Origin: Erwinia psidii
GTDB taxonomy: Bacteria > Pseudomonadota > Gammaproteobacteria > Enterobacterales > Enterobacteriaceae
NCBI RefSeq assembly: GCF_003846135.1
Contig: NZ_RHHM01000009.1
Coordinates: 122,550-186,549, forward strand
Length of the DNA stretch: 64,000 nt
Direction: 5' to 3'
Below the pieces are notes generated by a model. That model was not told where the DNA came from and ran no database searches. It saw only the letters and a list, made by a program, of their open reading frames with translations. Of the stretch, positions 9,453 to 20,036 are shown in pieces (the first letter of the stretch is position 1; every line of letters begins with the position of its first letter). The translations under genes and the position numbers were made by a program.

Positions 9453-10453
9453 GTAAACCCATCGTATTTAGCGGCGCACAGCCATCCGGCGAACTGACCA
9501 TCGGTAACTATATGGGTGCGCTGCGTCAGTGGGTCAGTATGCAGGATGATTACGACTGCATTTACTGTATTGTCGATTTACACGCCATTACCGTTCGCCA
9601 GGATCCTGTGGCGCTTCGTAAGGCGACACTGGACACCTTAGCACTCTATCTCGCCTGTGGTATCGATCCTGAGAAGAGCACTATTTTTGTTCAGTCACAC
9701 GTGCCCGAACATACTCAACTTAGCTGGGTCCTCAACTGCTACACCTACTTTGGTGAACTGAGCCGCATGACACAGTTCAAGGACAAGTCGGCGCGCTATG
9801 AAGAGAACATTAATGCCGGTCTGTTTGATTACCCGGTGTTAATGGCGGCTGATATTTTGCTGTATCAGACCACGCAGGTGCCGGTTGGCGAAGATCAGAA
9901 ACAGCATCTGGAACTGAGCCGCGATGTGGCTTCACGCTTTAATGCTCTCTACGGTGACGTTTTTAAGATCCCTGAACCGTTTATCCCCAAATCAGGTGCC
10001 CGCGTGATGTCACTGCTGGAACCAACCAAAAAGATGTCAAAGTCTGATGACAATCGTAATAACGTCATTGGCCTGTTGGAAGACCCCAAATCGGTTGTAA
10101 AGAAGATCAAACGTGCGATGACCGATGGGGATGAGCCGCCCATAGTGCGTTACGACGTTAAGGAGAAGGCGGGGGTTTCTAACCTGCTGGATATTCTCTC
10201 AGGGGTAACAGGGCAGAGCATCCCTGCGTTGGAAAAACAGTTTGAAGGCCAGATGTATGGTCACCTGAAAGGTGCGGTAGCAGAAGCGGTTTCCGGGATG
10301 TTGACCGATCTGCAGGAACGCTATCACCGCTACCGCAATGATGAAGCTTTTCTTCAGCAGGTGATGCGCGATGGTGCGGCAAAAGCACGCGCTCAGGCTC
10401 AGGAAACGCTGAACAAAGTCTATTCAGCGGTAGGATTTGTTGCCCAGCCATAA
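9449..10453 (+). CDS. trpS: Tryptophanyl-tRNA synthetase
   Basis: A class I aminoacyl-tRNA synthetase of 334 residues, identical in length to E. coli TrpS. The HIGH-type signature appears as TIGN at residues 17-20, and the KMSKS loop lies near residue 195 ([10 protein letters not shown]). The ATG overlaps the gph stop. It ends the aroK-to-trpS cluster and is followed by a hairpin that can act as a terminator. Confidence 0.97.
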   Translation: MSKPIVFSGAQPSGELTIGNYMGALRQWVSMQDDYDCIYCIVDLHAITVRQDPVALRKATLDTLALYLACGIDPEKSTIFVQSHVPEHTQLSWVLNCYTYFGELSRMTQFKDKSARYEENINAGLFDYPVLMAADILLYQTTQVPVGEDQKQHLELSRDVASRFNALYGDVFKIPEPFIPKSGARVMSLLEPTKKMSKSDDNRNNVIGLLEDPKSVVKKIKRAMTDGDEPPIVRYDVKEKAGVSNLLDILSGVTGQSIPALEKQFEGQMYGHLKGAVAEAVSGMLTDLQERYHRYRNDEAFLQQVMRDGAAKARAQAQETLNKVYSAVGFVAQP

Positions 10454-10465
10454 CAGGCACAAACG

Positions 10466-10501
10466 GCCGGGAGCGCTCGCCCCCGGCTATCCGGTTTTTT
10501 T
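10466..10501 (+). terminator. Putative terminator after trpS
   Basis: GCCGGG at 10466-10471 pairs with CCCGGC at 10482-10487 around a ten-base loop, followed after seven bases by a run of seven Ts at 10495-10501. The gap between stem and T run is longer than ideal. The opposite-strand gene ends within the stem, so it may serve both directions. Confidence 0.5.
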
Positions 10502-10927
10502 CATAGTCAAAATTGCGCCGTCATACCAGTAAAGCGTCATGGTGTTTCTGACCGGCGACGTGACCACCGCGCCCGGTCCCCAGGGCTGTTTGCCGCAAAG
10601 TACGTTAAATCCTTCCGCAACCTGGTAGCCCATTTCAGGATCGTTATGATCGGCAGGCGTCAGGCTGGTTTTGCCACTACAGTTATCGATCGCCGGATCG
10701 ATTGGACGATCTTTGGTGCCTTTCGTCCAGATGATGCTGTCCGACGAGAAGGTGACTTCTGCCCCCATATACTGGGGGTCGTTCTCCACCACTGCCTGAA
10801 TACCGTCGCTGTTGACATGTACAGACTGCACCTGCCAGCGTCCCTGTAACGTTGAATAGCTAAGTGTTGCGGCACAACTCAACTGGCTCAGACTGGCCAG
10901 CAAAACAGTAAACCACAGGCGATTCAT
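10487..10927 (-). CDS. Secreted protein of unknown function
   Basis: A 146-residue protein that I do not recognise. An N-terminal signal peptide (MNRLWFTVLLASLSQLSCA, then ATLSY) suggests export. No lipobox is clear, so it is probably periplasmic. The mature part begins TLQGRWQVQSVHV, followed by alternating beta-type stretches, which could suit a small beta-barrel. Two cysteines in the mature region (IDNCSGK and NVLCGKQ) could form a disulfide. The ATG at 10927 has a GGAAAT ribosome site; a longer frame upstream lacks one. It stands alone between trpS and codA. Conservation could not be tested. Confidence 0.6.
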   Translation of the reverse strand: MNRLWFTVLLASLSQLSCAATLSYSTLQGRWQVQSVHVNSDGIQAVVENDPQYMGAEVTFSSDSIIWTKGTKDRPIDPAIDNCSGKTSLTPADHNDPEMGYQVAEGFNVLCGKQPWGPGAVVTSPVRNTMTLYWYDGAILTMKKTG

Positions 10928-11112
10928 ACAATTTCCTTCGCTATACGGGCAAAAAATCAGTATAGATAAGAATCCCGCTGCCAGATACCACCATGCCGTA
11001 GTCAGTGAGGGCGAGGAGCCCGGCATGCCATTGCCGATCGGCTAATCTCCCGTGCAGCGATTGAAATCAGTGGTATGTTTAACAGAGACCACTGATGTTG
11101 AGGAGCGTTTCC

Positions 11113-12393
11113 ATGCAGGTTATTAATTTGAAATGGATTAATCACGTTCGTTTGCCGTGGCGTGACGGGTTATGGCAGATCGGTATCCGCGATGGGGTTA
11201 TTGCTTCGCTTTCTGCTCAACCACAGAATGCGCCTGAAGAAGATGCGCTGGATGCGGAGGGGGGGCTGGCATTCCCGCCTTTTATCGAACCGCACATCCA
11301 CCTTGATACCACGCAAACCGCAGGTGAACCAGCCTGGAACGAGTCCGGCACGCTGTTTGAAGGGATTGAGCGTTGGGCAGAGCGTAAGGCGTTGTTAAGC
11401 CACGAAGATGTAAAAACACGCGCCCGACAGACGCTGAAATGGCAGATAGCTAACGGGATCCAGCATGTTCGCACTCATGTTGATGTTTCCGACCCGACGC
11501 TGACCGCACTCCGTGCGATGTTGGAAGTAAAAGAGGAAATGTCACCCTGGGTGGATATTCAGATTGTGGCTTTTCCCCAGGAGGGCATTCTTTCTTACCC
11601 GGACGGGGAGCTATTACTGGAGGAGGCGCTGAAGCTGGGGGCTGACGTGGTTGGGGCTATTCCTCACTTTGAGTTCACCCGTGAATATGGCGTGGAGTCG
11701 CTGCATAAAACCTTTGCACTGGCGCAGAAGTATCAGCGTATGGTGGATGTTCATTGCGATGAAATTGACGATGAGCAATCACGTTTTTTGGAGACGGTCG
11801 CCGCACTGGCATTGCGTGAAAAAATGGGGCCACGGGTAACCGCCAGCCATACTACAGCGATGCACTCTTACAATGGCGCTTATACTTCGCGGCTGTTTCG
11901 CCTGCTGAAGCTATCCGGCATTAACTTCGTTGCCAATCCGCTGGTCAATATCCACTTGCAGGGCCGTTTTGACAGCTATCCCAAACGTCGTGGCATCACC
12001 AGAGTGAAAGAGATGCTGGAGGCGGGTATCAACGTTTGTTTCGGCCATGATGACGTGTTCGATCCATGGTATCCATTAGGCACCGCCAGTATGTTGCAGG
12101 TGCTGCATATGGGGCTGCATGTCTGTCAGCTGATGGGGTATGGACAGCTGGATGAAGGGATTAAACTGATCACCACTAACAGCGCAATGACTTTGCAACT
12201 CAAGGATTACGGTATCCAGACCGGTAATCGCGCCAGTCTGATCATTCTGCCAGCCGACAGTGGTTTTGATGCGCTGCGTCGTCAGGTACCGGTGCGCTAC
12301 TCTGTCCGCGATGGTCGGGTGATTGCACAGACCCGACCCGCAGAGACCCAAATTCATTTGCACGGGAGCGAAAGCGTTAATTTTAAGCGGTGA
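11113..12393 (+). CDS. codA: Cytosine deaminase
   Basis: This enzyme hydrolyses cytosine to uracil and ammonia, and may also act on isoguanine. It is an amidohydrolase of 426 residues, one shorter than E. coli CodA. The metal ligands HIHLD are at residues 61-65, with later ligands and catalytic residues in [21 protein letters not shown] and [10 protein letters not shown]. The ATG at 11113 has GAGGAG seven bases upstream; the ATG at 11095 lacks a ribosome site. There is no codB permease beside it, so cytosine entry must depend on a transporter elsewhere. The locus replaces nirBDC-cysG at this position in E. coli. Confidence 0.95.
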   Translation: MQVINLKWINHVRLPWRDGLWQIGIRDGVIASLSAQPQNAPEEDALDAEGGLAFPPFIEPHIHLDTTQTAGEPAWNESGTLFEGIERWAERKALLSHEDVKTRARQTLKWQIANGIQHVRTHVDVSDPTLTALRAMLEVKEEMSPWVDIQIVAFPQEGILSYPDGELLLEEALKLGADVVGAIPHFEFTREYGVESLHKTFALAQKYQRMVDVHCDEIDDEQSRFLETVAALALREKMGPRVTASHTTAMHSYNGAYTSRLFRLLKLSGINFVANPLVNIHLQGRFDSYPKRRGITRVKEMLEAGINVCFGHDDVFDPWYPLGTASMLQVLHMGLHVCQLMGYGQLDEGIKLITTNSAMTLQLKDYGIQTGNRASLIILPADSGFDALRRQVPVRYSVRDGRVIAQTRPAETQIHLHGSESVNFKR

Positions 12394-12407
12394 GATCGGT
12401 CCGTAGA

Positions 12408-12435
12408 AAACAGGCCGGGAAATCCCGGCCTGTTT
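12408..12435. terminator. Bidirectional terminator between codA and tsgA
   Basis: A perfect 12-bp inverted repeat, AAACAGGCCGGG and CCCGGCCTGTTT, surrounds an AAAT loop. The A tract on one side and T tract on the other allow it to terminate both codA and the convergent tsgA. Confidence 0.85.
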
Positions 12436-12448
12436 ACATTTGGCACGA

Positions 12449-13633
12449 TTAATGTGGTGAAGTTCCGACATGCCGTCTGTGTTTGCTGACCGGCCCGAGT
12501 AGCAAGCACATGATAAACACCACTGCATAGAGCACGTTGGCGACAAGCAGCGCGGCATGAGGGCCACCTTTTTCCACTGCGTAGCCGGTGACCACAAAGG
12601 TCAGCATGGTGCCCACCGTTCCGCAGGTAAGAATAAAGTTCACCAGTTTTGCTGAAGCGATCCGGGTTTGCAGTGAACCCAATGTGATGATGGTGGTGTA
12701 AATAGCGCTGGAGAAGAAGCCGAGGCTTATGATGATCCACTTCAGCATGGCGGCATCGGTGCTACTGACAAACCAGTACATCAGTAGCGTGGAGACCAGG
12801 GCAAGCAGAGTCACGATGCGCTGTGGATCAATAAAGCGCAGGATGGCGCTGAATGCCCACATACCAATCATATAGGCGGTCCAAAAGTTGCCCACCATCG
12901 CTCCCGCCTGTCCCAGATCCATCCCCCTATTTTTGGTGGCATATTGTGGCACCCAGCCGATAAAGCCCAGCTGCCCCAGGATATAGCACAACGCGGCGAC
13001 GGACAGGAACAGTACGCTGATACCCCATTTTTCTTTTTCTGCCGGTTGTTGGTTGGCGGCTGTTTTGCCCAGCACAGGAAATTCAAAGCACAGTGCCAGC
13101 ACGAAGATTGCGATATAGATCAGTCCGATGCAGGCATAGACCCAGTACCACGGCAGCGCGTGTGCCAGCATGGTGGCGGCAACGATCGGGAAAATGGTGC
13201 CCGCCATGCTGAAGAAGGAGTCGGTAAACAGCAGCCGTGCGCCGCGCTGACGTCCTTCATAAAGATGGGTTATCAAAAAGGTACCAATCGACATGGTGAT
13301 GCCGCTGACCACGCCCAGCACAAACATGCTCAGTGAGAAAACGGTCAGACTGTGACTGGTCATCAGGCCAAGTATTGCCAGGACCATCAGCACGAAACCA
13401 AAAATCAGCTGGCGTTTCAACGGAATGATTTCCATCAGCCAGGCATTCAGAAATACCGCTGCCAGAATGCCCGCGTTGAGGAAAGTAAAGGTACTGCTCA
13501 TTTGTGCAACAGGCAGGTGAAAATAGTCAGCAATATTTTCCAACACCATACCGGTCACAATGACGACCGCGCCGGTAAGCGCATAGGAAAAAAAACTGAT
13601 CCAGGTAAGGCCAATTCGATTACGGTTAGTCAT
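12449..13633 (-). CDS. tsgA: MFS membrane protein TsgA
   Basis: A 394-residue major facilitator superfamily protein with about twelve membrane segments, close to E. coli TsgA (YhfC, 393 residues). The N-terminus ([21 protein letters not shown]) and the [21 protein letters not shown] loop are conserved. The substrate is not established. In Salmonella tsgA was reported as a tellurite- and selenite-affected gene, which says little about transport. In E. coli it lies between ppiA and nirB; here its other neighbour is codA. It diverges from ppiA, sharing an intergenic region with a CRP-like site. Confidence 0.93.
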   Translation of the reverse strand: MTNRNRIGLTWISFFSYALTGAVVIVTGMVLENIADYFHLPVAQMSSTFTFLNAGILAAVFLNAWLMEIIPLKRQLIFGFVLMVLAILGLMTSHSLTVFSLSMFVLGVVSGITMSIGTFLITHLYEGRQRGARLLFTDSFFSMAGTIFPIVAATMLAHALPWYWVYACIGLIYIAIFVLALCFEFPVLGKTAANQQPAEKEKWGISVLFLSVAALCYILGQLGFIGWVPQYATKNRGMDLGQAGAMVGNFWTAYMIGMWAFSAILRFIDPQRIVTLLALVSTLLMYWFVSSTDAAMLKWIIISLGFFSSAIYTTIITLGSLQTRIASAKLVNFILTCGTVGTMLTFVVTGYAVEKGGPHAALLVANVLYAVVFIMCLLLGPVSKHRRHVGTSPH

Positions 13634-13757
13634 AGTCAGTGTCTGCGATCCTGAAGGAGAGTGAGGCTGACGCCTCCGGTAAGCCCCAGCAGTGTAATGA
13701 TTTTCGTGATCTGCTTAAATCAATAATGAAATGTGTTTTTTTCATATGCCGTGGATT

Positions 13758-13773
13758 TGTGATGTATATCACT
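13758..13773. promoter_or_regulatory. CRP-like binding site between tsgA and ppiA
   Basis: TGTGATGTATATCACT has the CRP half sites TGTGA and TCAC separated by six bases, with T-rich flanks. E. coli ppiA is known to be under CRP control. The site lies 134 bases before the ppiA start and 124 bases before tsgA, so either gene could be the target. The crp gene itself is in this window. Confidence 0.65.
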
Positions 13774-13907
13774 TTTCGATGTTGGCAAGAATAGCTGCCA
13801 TGTTAATTTGTGACAGTAAATAAAAGCAAAAGGCTGGCGTGTTGATCAGGGCCTCTTTAAAATCAATTCTCTTTTCCTGGCCCGTTGTCTTCAGTAAGGA
13901 ATCTTTC

Positions 13908-14480
13908 ATGCTAAAACGTACGTTAACTGCCTTTGCTACTGTGATTGCGCTATCCACACTTTCTGCTTCAGCGCTGGCTGCGAAGAGTGATACCCATGTG
14001 TTGTTGACCACTTCGGCTGGCAATATTGAGCTGGAACTGAATAACCAGAAGGCACCGGTCTCAGTGAAGAACTTTATCGATTATGTCAACAGTGGCTTCT
14101 ATAACAACACCACATTCCACCGTGTGATCCCTGGTTTTATGGTTCAGGGTGGTGGTTTTACCACAGATATGCAGCAGAAACCGACCAACGCCCCGATTAA
14201 AAATGAAGCGGATAATGGTCTGCTGAATAAACGCGGAACCATCTCTATGGCCCGTACTGCTGATAAAGACAGTGCCACCAGCCAGTTCTTTATCAATGTG
14301 GCCGATAACGCCTTCCTTGACCACGGCCAGCGTGATTTCGGCTATGCCGTATTTGGTAAAGTCATCAAAGGACAGGAGGTGGCGGATAAAATCTCTCAGG
14401 TGCCTTCGCAGAATGTCGGACCTTACCAAAATGTTCCGATGAAGCCAGTGGTTATTCTTTCCGCTAAAGTCCTGCCCTGA
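13908..14480 (+). CDS. ppiA: Periplasmic peptidyl-prolyl isomerase A
   Basis: A cyclophilin-type proline isomerase exported to the periplasm. The 190-residue protein has a signal peptide (residues 1-24, ending ASALA) and the cyclophilin core [15 protein letters not shown] and [16 protein letters not shown], matching E. coli PpiA in length. ATG 13908 has AAGGA eight bases upstream; an earlier in-frame start would bury the signal peptide. In E. coli fic and yhfG lie between ppiA and pabA; here both are missing and only 117 bases separate the two genes. Confidence 0.96.
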   Translation: MLKRTLTAFATVIALSTLSASALAAKSDTHVLLTTSAGNIELELNNQKAPVSVKNFIDYVNSGFYNNTTFHRVIPGFMVQGGGFTTDMQQKPTNAPIKNEADNGLLNKRGTISMARTADKDSATSQFFINVADNAFLDHGQRDFGYAVFGKVIKGQEVADKISQVPSQNVGPYQNVPMKPVVILSAKVLP

Positions 14481-14597
14481 ATCTGCCGGTGGGGGAGTGT
14501 TGCTGCCTGTTTATACCCTGAGCGGCATGACACAGCCATGACCCCGCTTTGTACTCCTGTGTAGACCAGTGCTCTCCTTCTCCTGCCCGGAGCGTCC

Positions 14598-15173
14598 ATG
14601 CTGTTGCTTATTGATAACTATGACTCTTTCACCTGGAACCTCTATCAATACTTTTGTCAGTCAGGCGTTGAGGTTCGTGTACATCGCAACGATGAACTGA
14701 CGCTGACACAAATCGCCACGCTGCGTCCCGAACATCTGGTTATCTCTCCTGGCCCCTGTACGCCTGATGATGCCGGGATCTCGCTGGCGGCTATCGCGGA
14801 ATTTGCCGGAAAAGTGCCGATCCTTGGCGTCTGCCTGGGGCATCAGGCGATTGCGCAGGCTTTTGGGGCGCGGGTGGTGCGGGCGAGGGAAGTCATGCAT
14901 GGCAAAACATCCGCCATTGAACATAATAATGGTGGCGTATTTCGCGGTCTTAACCATCCACTGACGGTGACGCGTTATCATTCGTTAATCGTTGAAAAAG
15001 CATCTTTCCCGGCGGAATTCGAAATAACTGCATGGACGGTGCGTGATGGCCAGCCCGATGAGATTATGGGATTTCGTCACCGGCAGCTCCCGTTACAGGG
15101 CGTGCAGTTTCATCCTGAAAGCATCCTGAGTGAGCAGGGACATCAATTGCTGGACAATTTTATTCACCAGTAA
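14598..15173 (+). CDS. pabA: Aminodeoxychorismate synthase glutaminase subunit
   Basis: This subunit releases ammonia from glutamine for PabB to make 4-amino-4-deoxychorismate, the precursor of p-aminobenzoate and folate. It is a class I glutamine amidotransferase of 191 residues. The nucleophile Cys79 is in GVCLGHQ, and the His-Glu pair is in QFHPES near residue 168. The N-terminus [19 protein letters not shown] is typical. The close relative TrpG is ruled out by neighbours (argD follows, with no trp genes) and by close match to PabA. Confidence 0.95.
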   Translation: MLLLIDNYDSFTWNLYQYFCQSGVEVRVHRNDELTLTQIATLRPEHLVISPGPCTPDDAGISLAAIAEFAGKVPILGVCLGHQAIAQAFGARVVRAREVMHGKTSAIEHNNGGVFRGLNHPLTVTRYHSLIVEKASFPAEFEITAWTVRDGQPDEIMGFRHRQLPLQGVQFHPESILSEQGHQLLDNFIHQ

Positions 15174-15186
15174 AAAGTTGCCTTTG

Positions 15187-15225
15187 AGTGATTTTTTATG
15201 CATATTTTGTGATTATATTTTCACT
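15187..15225 (+). promoter_or_regulatory. Tandem ARG boxes (ArgR operator) before argD
   Basis: Two 18-bp sites, at 15187-15204 (AGTGATTTTTTATGCATA) and 15208-15225 (TGTGATTATATTTTCACT), each match the ArgR consensus WNTGAATWWWWATTCANW with about one mismatch per half site. They are separated by exactly three bases, the standard spacing for an ArgR hexamer. They end 31 bases before the argD start, so arginine-bound ArgR should block the promoter. Confidence 0.8.
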
Positions 15226-15253
15226 TTTAAGCAACATGAACAATGTGGAGTAG

Positions 15254-16477
<1,224 letters not shown>

Positions 16478-16494
16478 GCCTTTTTATGGCGACG

Positions 16495-16521
16495 ACCGGC
16501 CTGAATAATCAGGCCGGTTTT
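16495..16521. terminator. Terminator between argD and yhfK
   Basis: ACCGGCCTGA and TCAGGCCGGT form a perfect 10-bp stem with an ATAA loop, followed by TTTT on the plus strand. It terminates argD. The yhfK stop codon lies inside the hairpin, so it may also serve that gene. Confidence 0.8.
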
Positions 16522-18587
16522 CTCAAACGTCGGGACAACCAGCGTCCATGCTGTGGGCGGTTGACCCAGGTCAGTGAAGAGATGGTATGCATCACATTCA
16601 GATGCCCCAGGATCCGCTGCACATGCCTTTCCAGAATGGTCACCGCCCCTTGTGGCTGTTTTATCCTGGCCTCCATTACATCAGACTCCGCGCTGGGACC
16701 GTCATATTCCAGCCGCTGCTGGCAACGTTGCAGCGCAATTTCACATGCCTGTAAATAGCCTTCTGCCAACGCCGCGGTTAGCATGGTGTGCTCACGAGCA
16801 AGAATGGTCATGGCGTTGATATGTTCAACAATAAACTGGCTGTGCGTAACCCATAGTTTCATATCTGCCAGGTAGCTGGCGTTAAATCCCGGTTCCTGCA
16901 TCGCCTGGTTGAGTGAGTTAAACAGCGCATTGTGCGCCTGATTAACCCTGATACGCTGATACGCCAGCTTCTCCGGGCTCTGCTCGCTCCCCAACAGCAT
17001 TTGCAGTGCATCCTGATAAGCGCCCAGCGCATCGTGAGCGTTTTGTCGCAGCAGGCCACTCTGCCACTGTGGCCACAGCCAGACCATGCCACCAAAAGCA
17101 ATCAGACATCCCATCAGCGTATCCATCAGGCGCGGTAACAAAAAGTCCGCGCCGTTCAGTGACAGCAGTTGCAGTGAATAAACCGCCGTTACCGTAAATC
17201 CGACCATTGCCCAGCCGTAAAATTTACGAATAAACAGATAGCTAATCAGGGTGACCACCAGCATCACCAGCAGTACCAGCGATTCCGGGGCATGAAGCCG
17301 TAGCGTGATGGCGGCGATAATCAGTCCGGCGAGTGTGCCGAGCGCCCGGTGTTGGATCCGTACACGGGTGGCACTGTAGCCGTTCTGGCTGACAAACATC
17401 ACCGTCATCAGTATCCAGTAGGGTTTGGGTAGATCGAAAAACAGCGCCATCGAACTGGCGAAGGTCAGCATTACCGCAAAGCGGGCGGCGGTTCGCAACG
17501 CTGATGACTTCAGGGAAAGATAGCTTTTTATCGCGGGTAAAAGCGGTAAGCGGCGCTGGCGGTCGGCCATCAAATCACGCCGATAAAGAGGACGCTGTGT
17601 CCGCAGCGCCCGTGCGATGCGACTGAAGTGGTAATAGCAGAAACTACCGACGGGATTAGCAGCATGCTGGCGGGCAATTTTTGCCAGGGCCTGCAACTGC
17701 TTATCCATGCTGAAACGATCGGGCAGGCGGTGATAAAGAATGTCATCCGCTAAGGTGCGAAGTCTGGCCGCAATGGTGAGCGCATTCCAGCGGATAACGG
17801 CCTCAGCGTGGCTCTGTCCCACCAGTTTTTGTACCTCTGTTGGCTGATGCAGGCTGACTGAGATATGTTCCTGCAAATCCAGCGCAACCTGAAAGGCGCG
17901 TGTCAGCCGTTTGTGGTGATTATGGTTATTGGCGGCCAGCATATGCATCTGTTGGTAACAGGTGGTGATCAGATCGACCGCTTTTTGCTGGCGGGTGAGC
18001 AGAGGCGGTAGGGCTTTTTCCAGGTCAGTCAGTTTGGTCAGCAAGGTGTATTTTGCTTCACAGTAACCGGCAAGCTCGCGATACAGGAGACTGAGCGTTT
18101 CGCGCATTGGCTGTTCTTTCCACAGCCAAAACCAGAACCAGTTGAAAATGCCATACCAGGTGGTCCCCAGAATATAAAGCATGGGCGGCTGCCAGACAGG
18201 CATCCGACCAGCCAGGCTGAGGGTAAAAATAGCGGCAATCAGCGATCCGGGTAACAGGCGCCCATGGAGCGGACTGATTTCACCGGCAACACCCAGTAAC
18301 ATCGCCATTACAAAAAGGATCACGGGTAAGGGAACCCGATATTCGCCCAGATACTGAATAAGAAAGCTGCTAAAGGCAAAGAGGCCGCCGCCTACGATCA
18401 GGCGTTTGAAAAAGCGTTTATGTGGCGTGTCCAGACCGGCGATATTGCAGCATGCAGGCACTAAAGAGAACAGCAGGCCGTTTTGCAGATGCCCCAGCAA
18501 CCAGCCAATAGCCACTGGGATACAGAGCACCATCGTCTGGCGTAATGCGTAATTAATTTCCGGGTGATAAATAATTCGACGCCACAT
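16509..18587 (-). CDS. yhfK: FUSC-family inner-membrane protein YhfK
   Basis: A 692-residue membrane protein similar to E. coli YhfK (700). It shows two blocks of hydrophobic helices (about residues 15-160 and 370-510), each followed by a cytoplasmic helical domain, the layout of the fusaric acid resistance/YccS family. The LDTPHKRFFKRL and YWILMTVMFVSQNGYSATRVR segments are conserved. Family members are thought to be aromatic-acid or cyclic-compound efflux proteins, but no substrate is established for YhfK. It lies between argD and crp as in E. coli, 56 bases downstream of crp. Confidence 0.93.
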   Translation of the reverse strand: MWRRIIYHPEINYALRQTMVLCIPVAIGWLLGHLQNGLLFSLVPACCNIAGLDTPHKRFFKRLIVGGGLFAFSSFLIQYLGEYRVPLPVILFVMAMLLGVAGEISPLHGRLLPGSLIAAIFTLSLAGRMPVWQPPMLYILGTTWYGIFNWFWFWLWKEQPMRETLSLLYRELAGYCEAKYTLLTKLTDLEKALPPLLTRQQKAVDLITTCYQQMHMLAANNHNHHKRLTRAFQVALDLQEHISVSLHQPTEVQKLVGQSHAEAVIRWNALTIAARLRTLADDILYHRLPDRFSMDKQLQALAKIARQHAANPVGSFCYYHFSRIARALRTQRPLYRRDLMADRQRRLPLLPAIKSYLSLKSSALRTAARFAVMLTFASSMALFFDLPKPYWILMTVMFVSQNGYSATRVRIQHRALGTLAGLIIAAITLRLHAPESLVLLVMLVVTLISYLFIRKFYGWAMVGFTVTAVYSLQLLSLNGADFLLPRLMDTLMGCLIAFGGMVWLWPQWQSGLLRQNAHDALGAYQDALQMLLGSEQSPEKLAYQRIRVNQAHNALFNSLNQAMQEPGFNASYLADMKLWVTHSQFIVEHINAMTILAREHTMLTAALAEGYLQACEIALQRCQQRLEYDGPSAESDVMEARIKQPQGAVTILERHVQRILGHLNVMHTISSLTWVNRPQHGRWLSRRLRKPA

Positions 18588-18602
18588 GACTCCGTACCAA
18601 TG

Positions 18603-18628
18603 AAAGGCGTAACCAGGAACGTTACGCC
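18603..18628 (-). terminator. Terminator of crp
   Basis: On the minus strand GGCGTAAC and GTTACGCC form a perfect 8-bp stem with a seven-base loop and are followed by TTTCATT. It lies 16 bases past the crp stop and should separate crp from yhfK. Confidence 0.7.
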
Positions 18629-18643
18629 GTGGAGCCGTGACGG

Positions 18644-19276
18644 TTAGCGGGTGCCGTAGACAACGATAGTTTTACCGTGCGCCGAGATCAGATTCTGATC
18701 TTCCAGCATTTTTAAAATACGTCCAACGGTTTCGCGGGAGCAGCCGACAATCTGACCAATTTCCTGGCGGGTGATTTTGATTTGCATCCCATCCGGGTGA
18801 GTCATGGCATCGGGCTGTTTAGCCAGATTCAGCAGGGTCTGGGCAATACGCCCTGTCACGTCAAGAAACGCTAAATTGCCAACTTTCTCGGATGTGACCT
18901 GAAGACGACGAGCCATCTGCGAAGAGAGACGCATCAGGATTTCAGGATTGACCTGGATAAGCTGACGGAATTTTTTATAGGAGATTTCCGCGACTTCGCA
19001 GGCGGATTTTGCCCGCACCCATGCGCTGCGTTCCTGACCTTCCTCGAACAGGCCAAGTTCACCAATAAAATCACCCTGATTGAGGTAAGAGAGGATCATC
19101 TCTTTGCCTTCTTCATCCTTAATCAGCACTGCTACTGAGCCTTTGACGATGTAGTAGAGTGTTTCTGCTTTTTCACCCTGGTGAATCAGCGTACTTTTTG
19201 ATGGATATTTGTGAATATGGCAATGTGACAGGAACCATTCAAGTGTCGGGTCTGTTTGCGGTTTGCCGAGAACCAT
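18644..19276 (-). CDS. crp: Cyclic AMP receptor protein
   Basis: The global catabolite regulator that binds cAMP and activates or represses many promoters. It has 210 residues, as in E. coli. The N-terminal cyclic-nucleotide domain contains the phosphate-binding cassette [19 protein letters not shown] long dimer helix follows, then a C-terminal winged helix whose recognition helix contains [10 protein letters not shown] near residues 179-188. The sequence is nearly unchanged from E. coli, so DNA specificity should be TGTGA-N6-TCACA. It diverges from yhfA. Confidence 0.98.
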   Translation of the reverse strand: MVLGKPQTDPTLEWFLSHCHIHKYPSKSTLIHQGEKAETLYYIVKGSVAVLIKDEEGKEMILSYLNQGDFIGELGLFEEGQERSAWVRAKSACEVAEISYKKFRQLIQVNPEILMRLSSQMARRLQVTSEKVGNLAFLDVTGRIAQTLLNLAKQPDAMTHPDGMQIKITRQEIGQIVGCSRETVGRILKMLEDQNLISAHGKTIVVYGTR

Positions 19277-19585
19277 TCGCTGTTATCCTCTGTTGTAATC
19301 GTGCCTTAAATTCAGGGATAGAGTTCCCTGTCAGGCGATGAAATAGTCAAGTGTTTCCCTGTCAGGAAATTTATGTGGCCCTTATTCAGAGCCTGGCTTG
19401 TTTTGTCATTACGTTTCGTCATGTTTTGTAGGGTACTGACGAAAATTTTACAGTCTTTTGTAGCACAGCTTTGCATCAGTGTCTTCTGTTCTCTTTACTC
19501 CATCATAGTGCGAAAGTTGCCACATTGCCGTATTTGTTATTTAAGCGTAATCTTAAGTTAATTGAATGAATTAGGAGAGTTTGTT
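19277..19585. other. crp-yhfA divergent intergenic region
   Basis: This 309-base region carries the divergent promoters of crp and yhfA and contains no credible gene. It is AT-rich, and the repeated TTCCCTGTCAGG near 19330 and 19355 is a short direct repeat of unknown role. CRP autoregulates crp in E. coli, but I could not identify a good TGTGA-N6-TCACA site here by eye. Confidence 0.5.
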
Positions 19586-19990
19586 ATGCAATCACGTGTC
19601 AAATGGGTTGAAGGGCTAACCTTTTTGGGGGAATCGTCATCCGGGCATCAGGTGCTGATGGATGGCAACTCAGGGGATAAAGCACCCAGTCCGATGGAGA
19701 TGGTTCTGATGGCGGCGGGGGGATGTAGTGCGATTGACGTGGTTTCAATCCTGCAGAAAGGTCGTCATGACGTAAAAGATTGCGAGGTTAAACTCACCTC
19801 AGAACGGCGAGAAGAAGCGCCGCGGGTATTCACCCATATTAATATGCATTTTATCGTGAGCGGTAACGCGTTGGATGATAAAGCGGTATCCCGTGCCGTT
19901 GATCTTTCGGCAGAAAAATATTGTTCCGTTGCGCTGATGCTGGGCAAGGGGGTGGCGATCACACACAGCTATGAGGCGATCGCGCTGTAG
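19586..19990 (+). CDS. yhfA: OsmC-family protein YhfA
   Basis: A 134-residue OsmC/Ohr-fold cytoplasmic protein, the same length as E. coli YhfA. The core GDKAPSPMEMVLMAAGGCSAIDVV and the later YCSVALML carry the paired cysteines that, in related proteins, reduce organic peroxides. The exact activity of YhfA is not established. ATG 19586 has an AGGAG site eight bases upstream; the earlier in-frame ATG lacks one. It diverges from crp and converges with prkB. Confidence 0.93.
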   Translation: MQSRVKWVEGLTFLGESSSGHQVLMDGNSGDKAPSPMEMVLMAAGGCSAIDVVSILQKGRHDVKDCEVKLTSERREEAPRVFTHINMHFIVSGNALDDKAVSRAVDLSAEKYCSVALMLGKGVAITHSYEAIAL

Positions 19991-20000
19991 TCCCACTGCG

Positions 20001-20036
20001 GCCCTGTCCGGGCAGGGCGCTACTCTATTTTTTTTC
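20001..20036. terminator. Putative terminator between yhfA and prkB
   Basis: GCCCTG and CAGGGC form a 6-bp stem around TCCGGG just after the yhfA stop. A run of eight Ts begins ten bases later. The spacing is loose, so the call is tentative. Confidence 0.4.
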
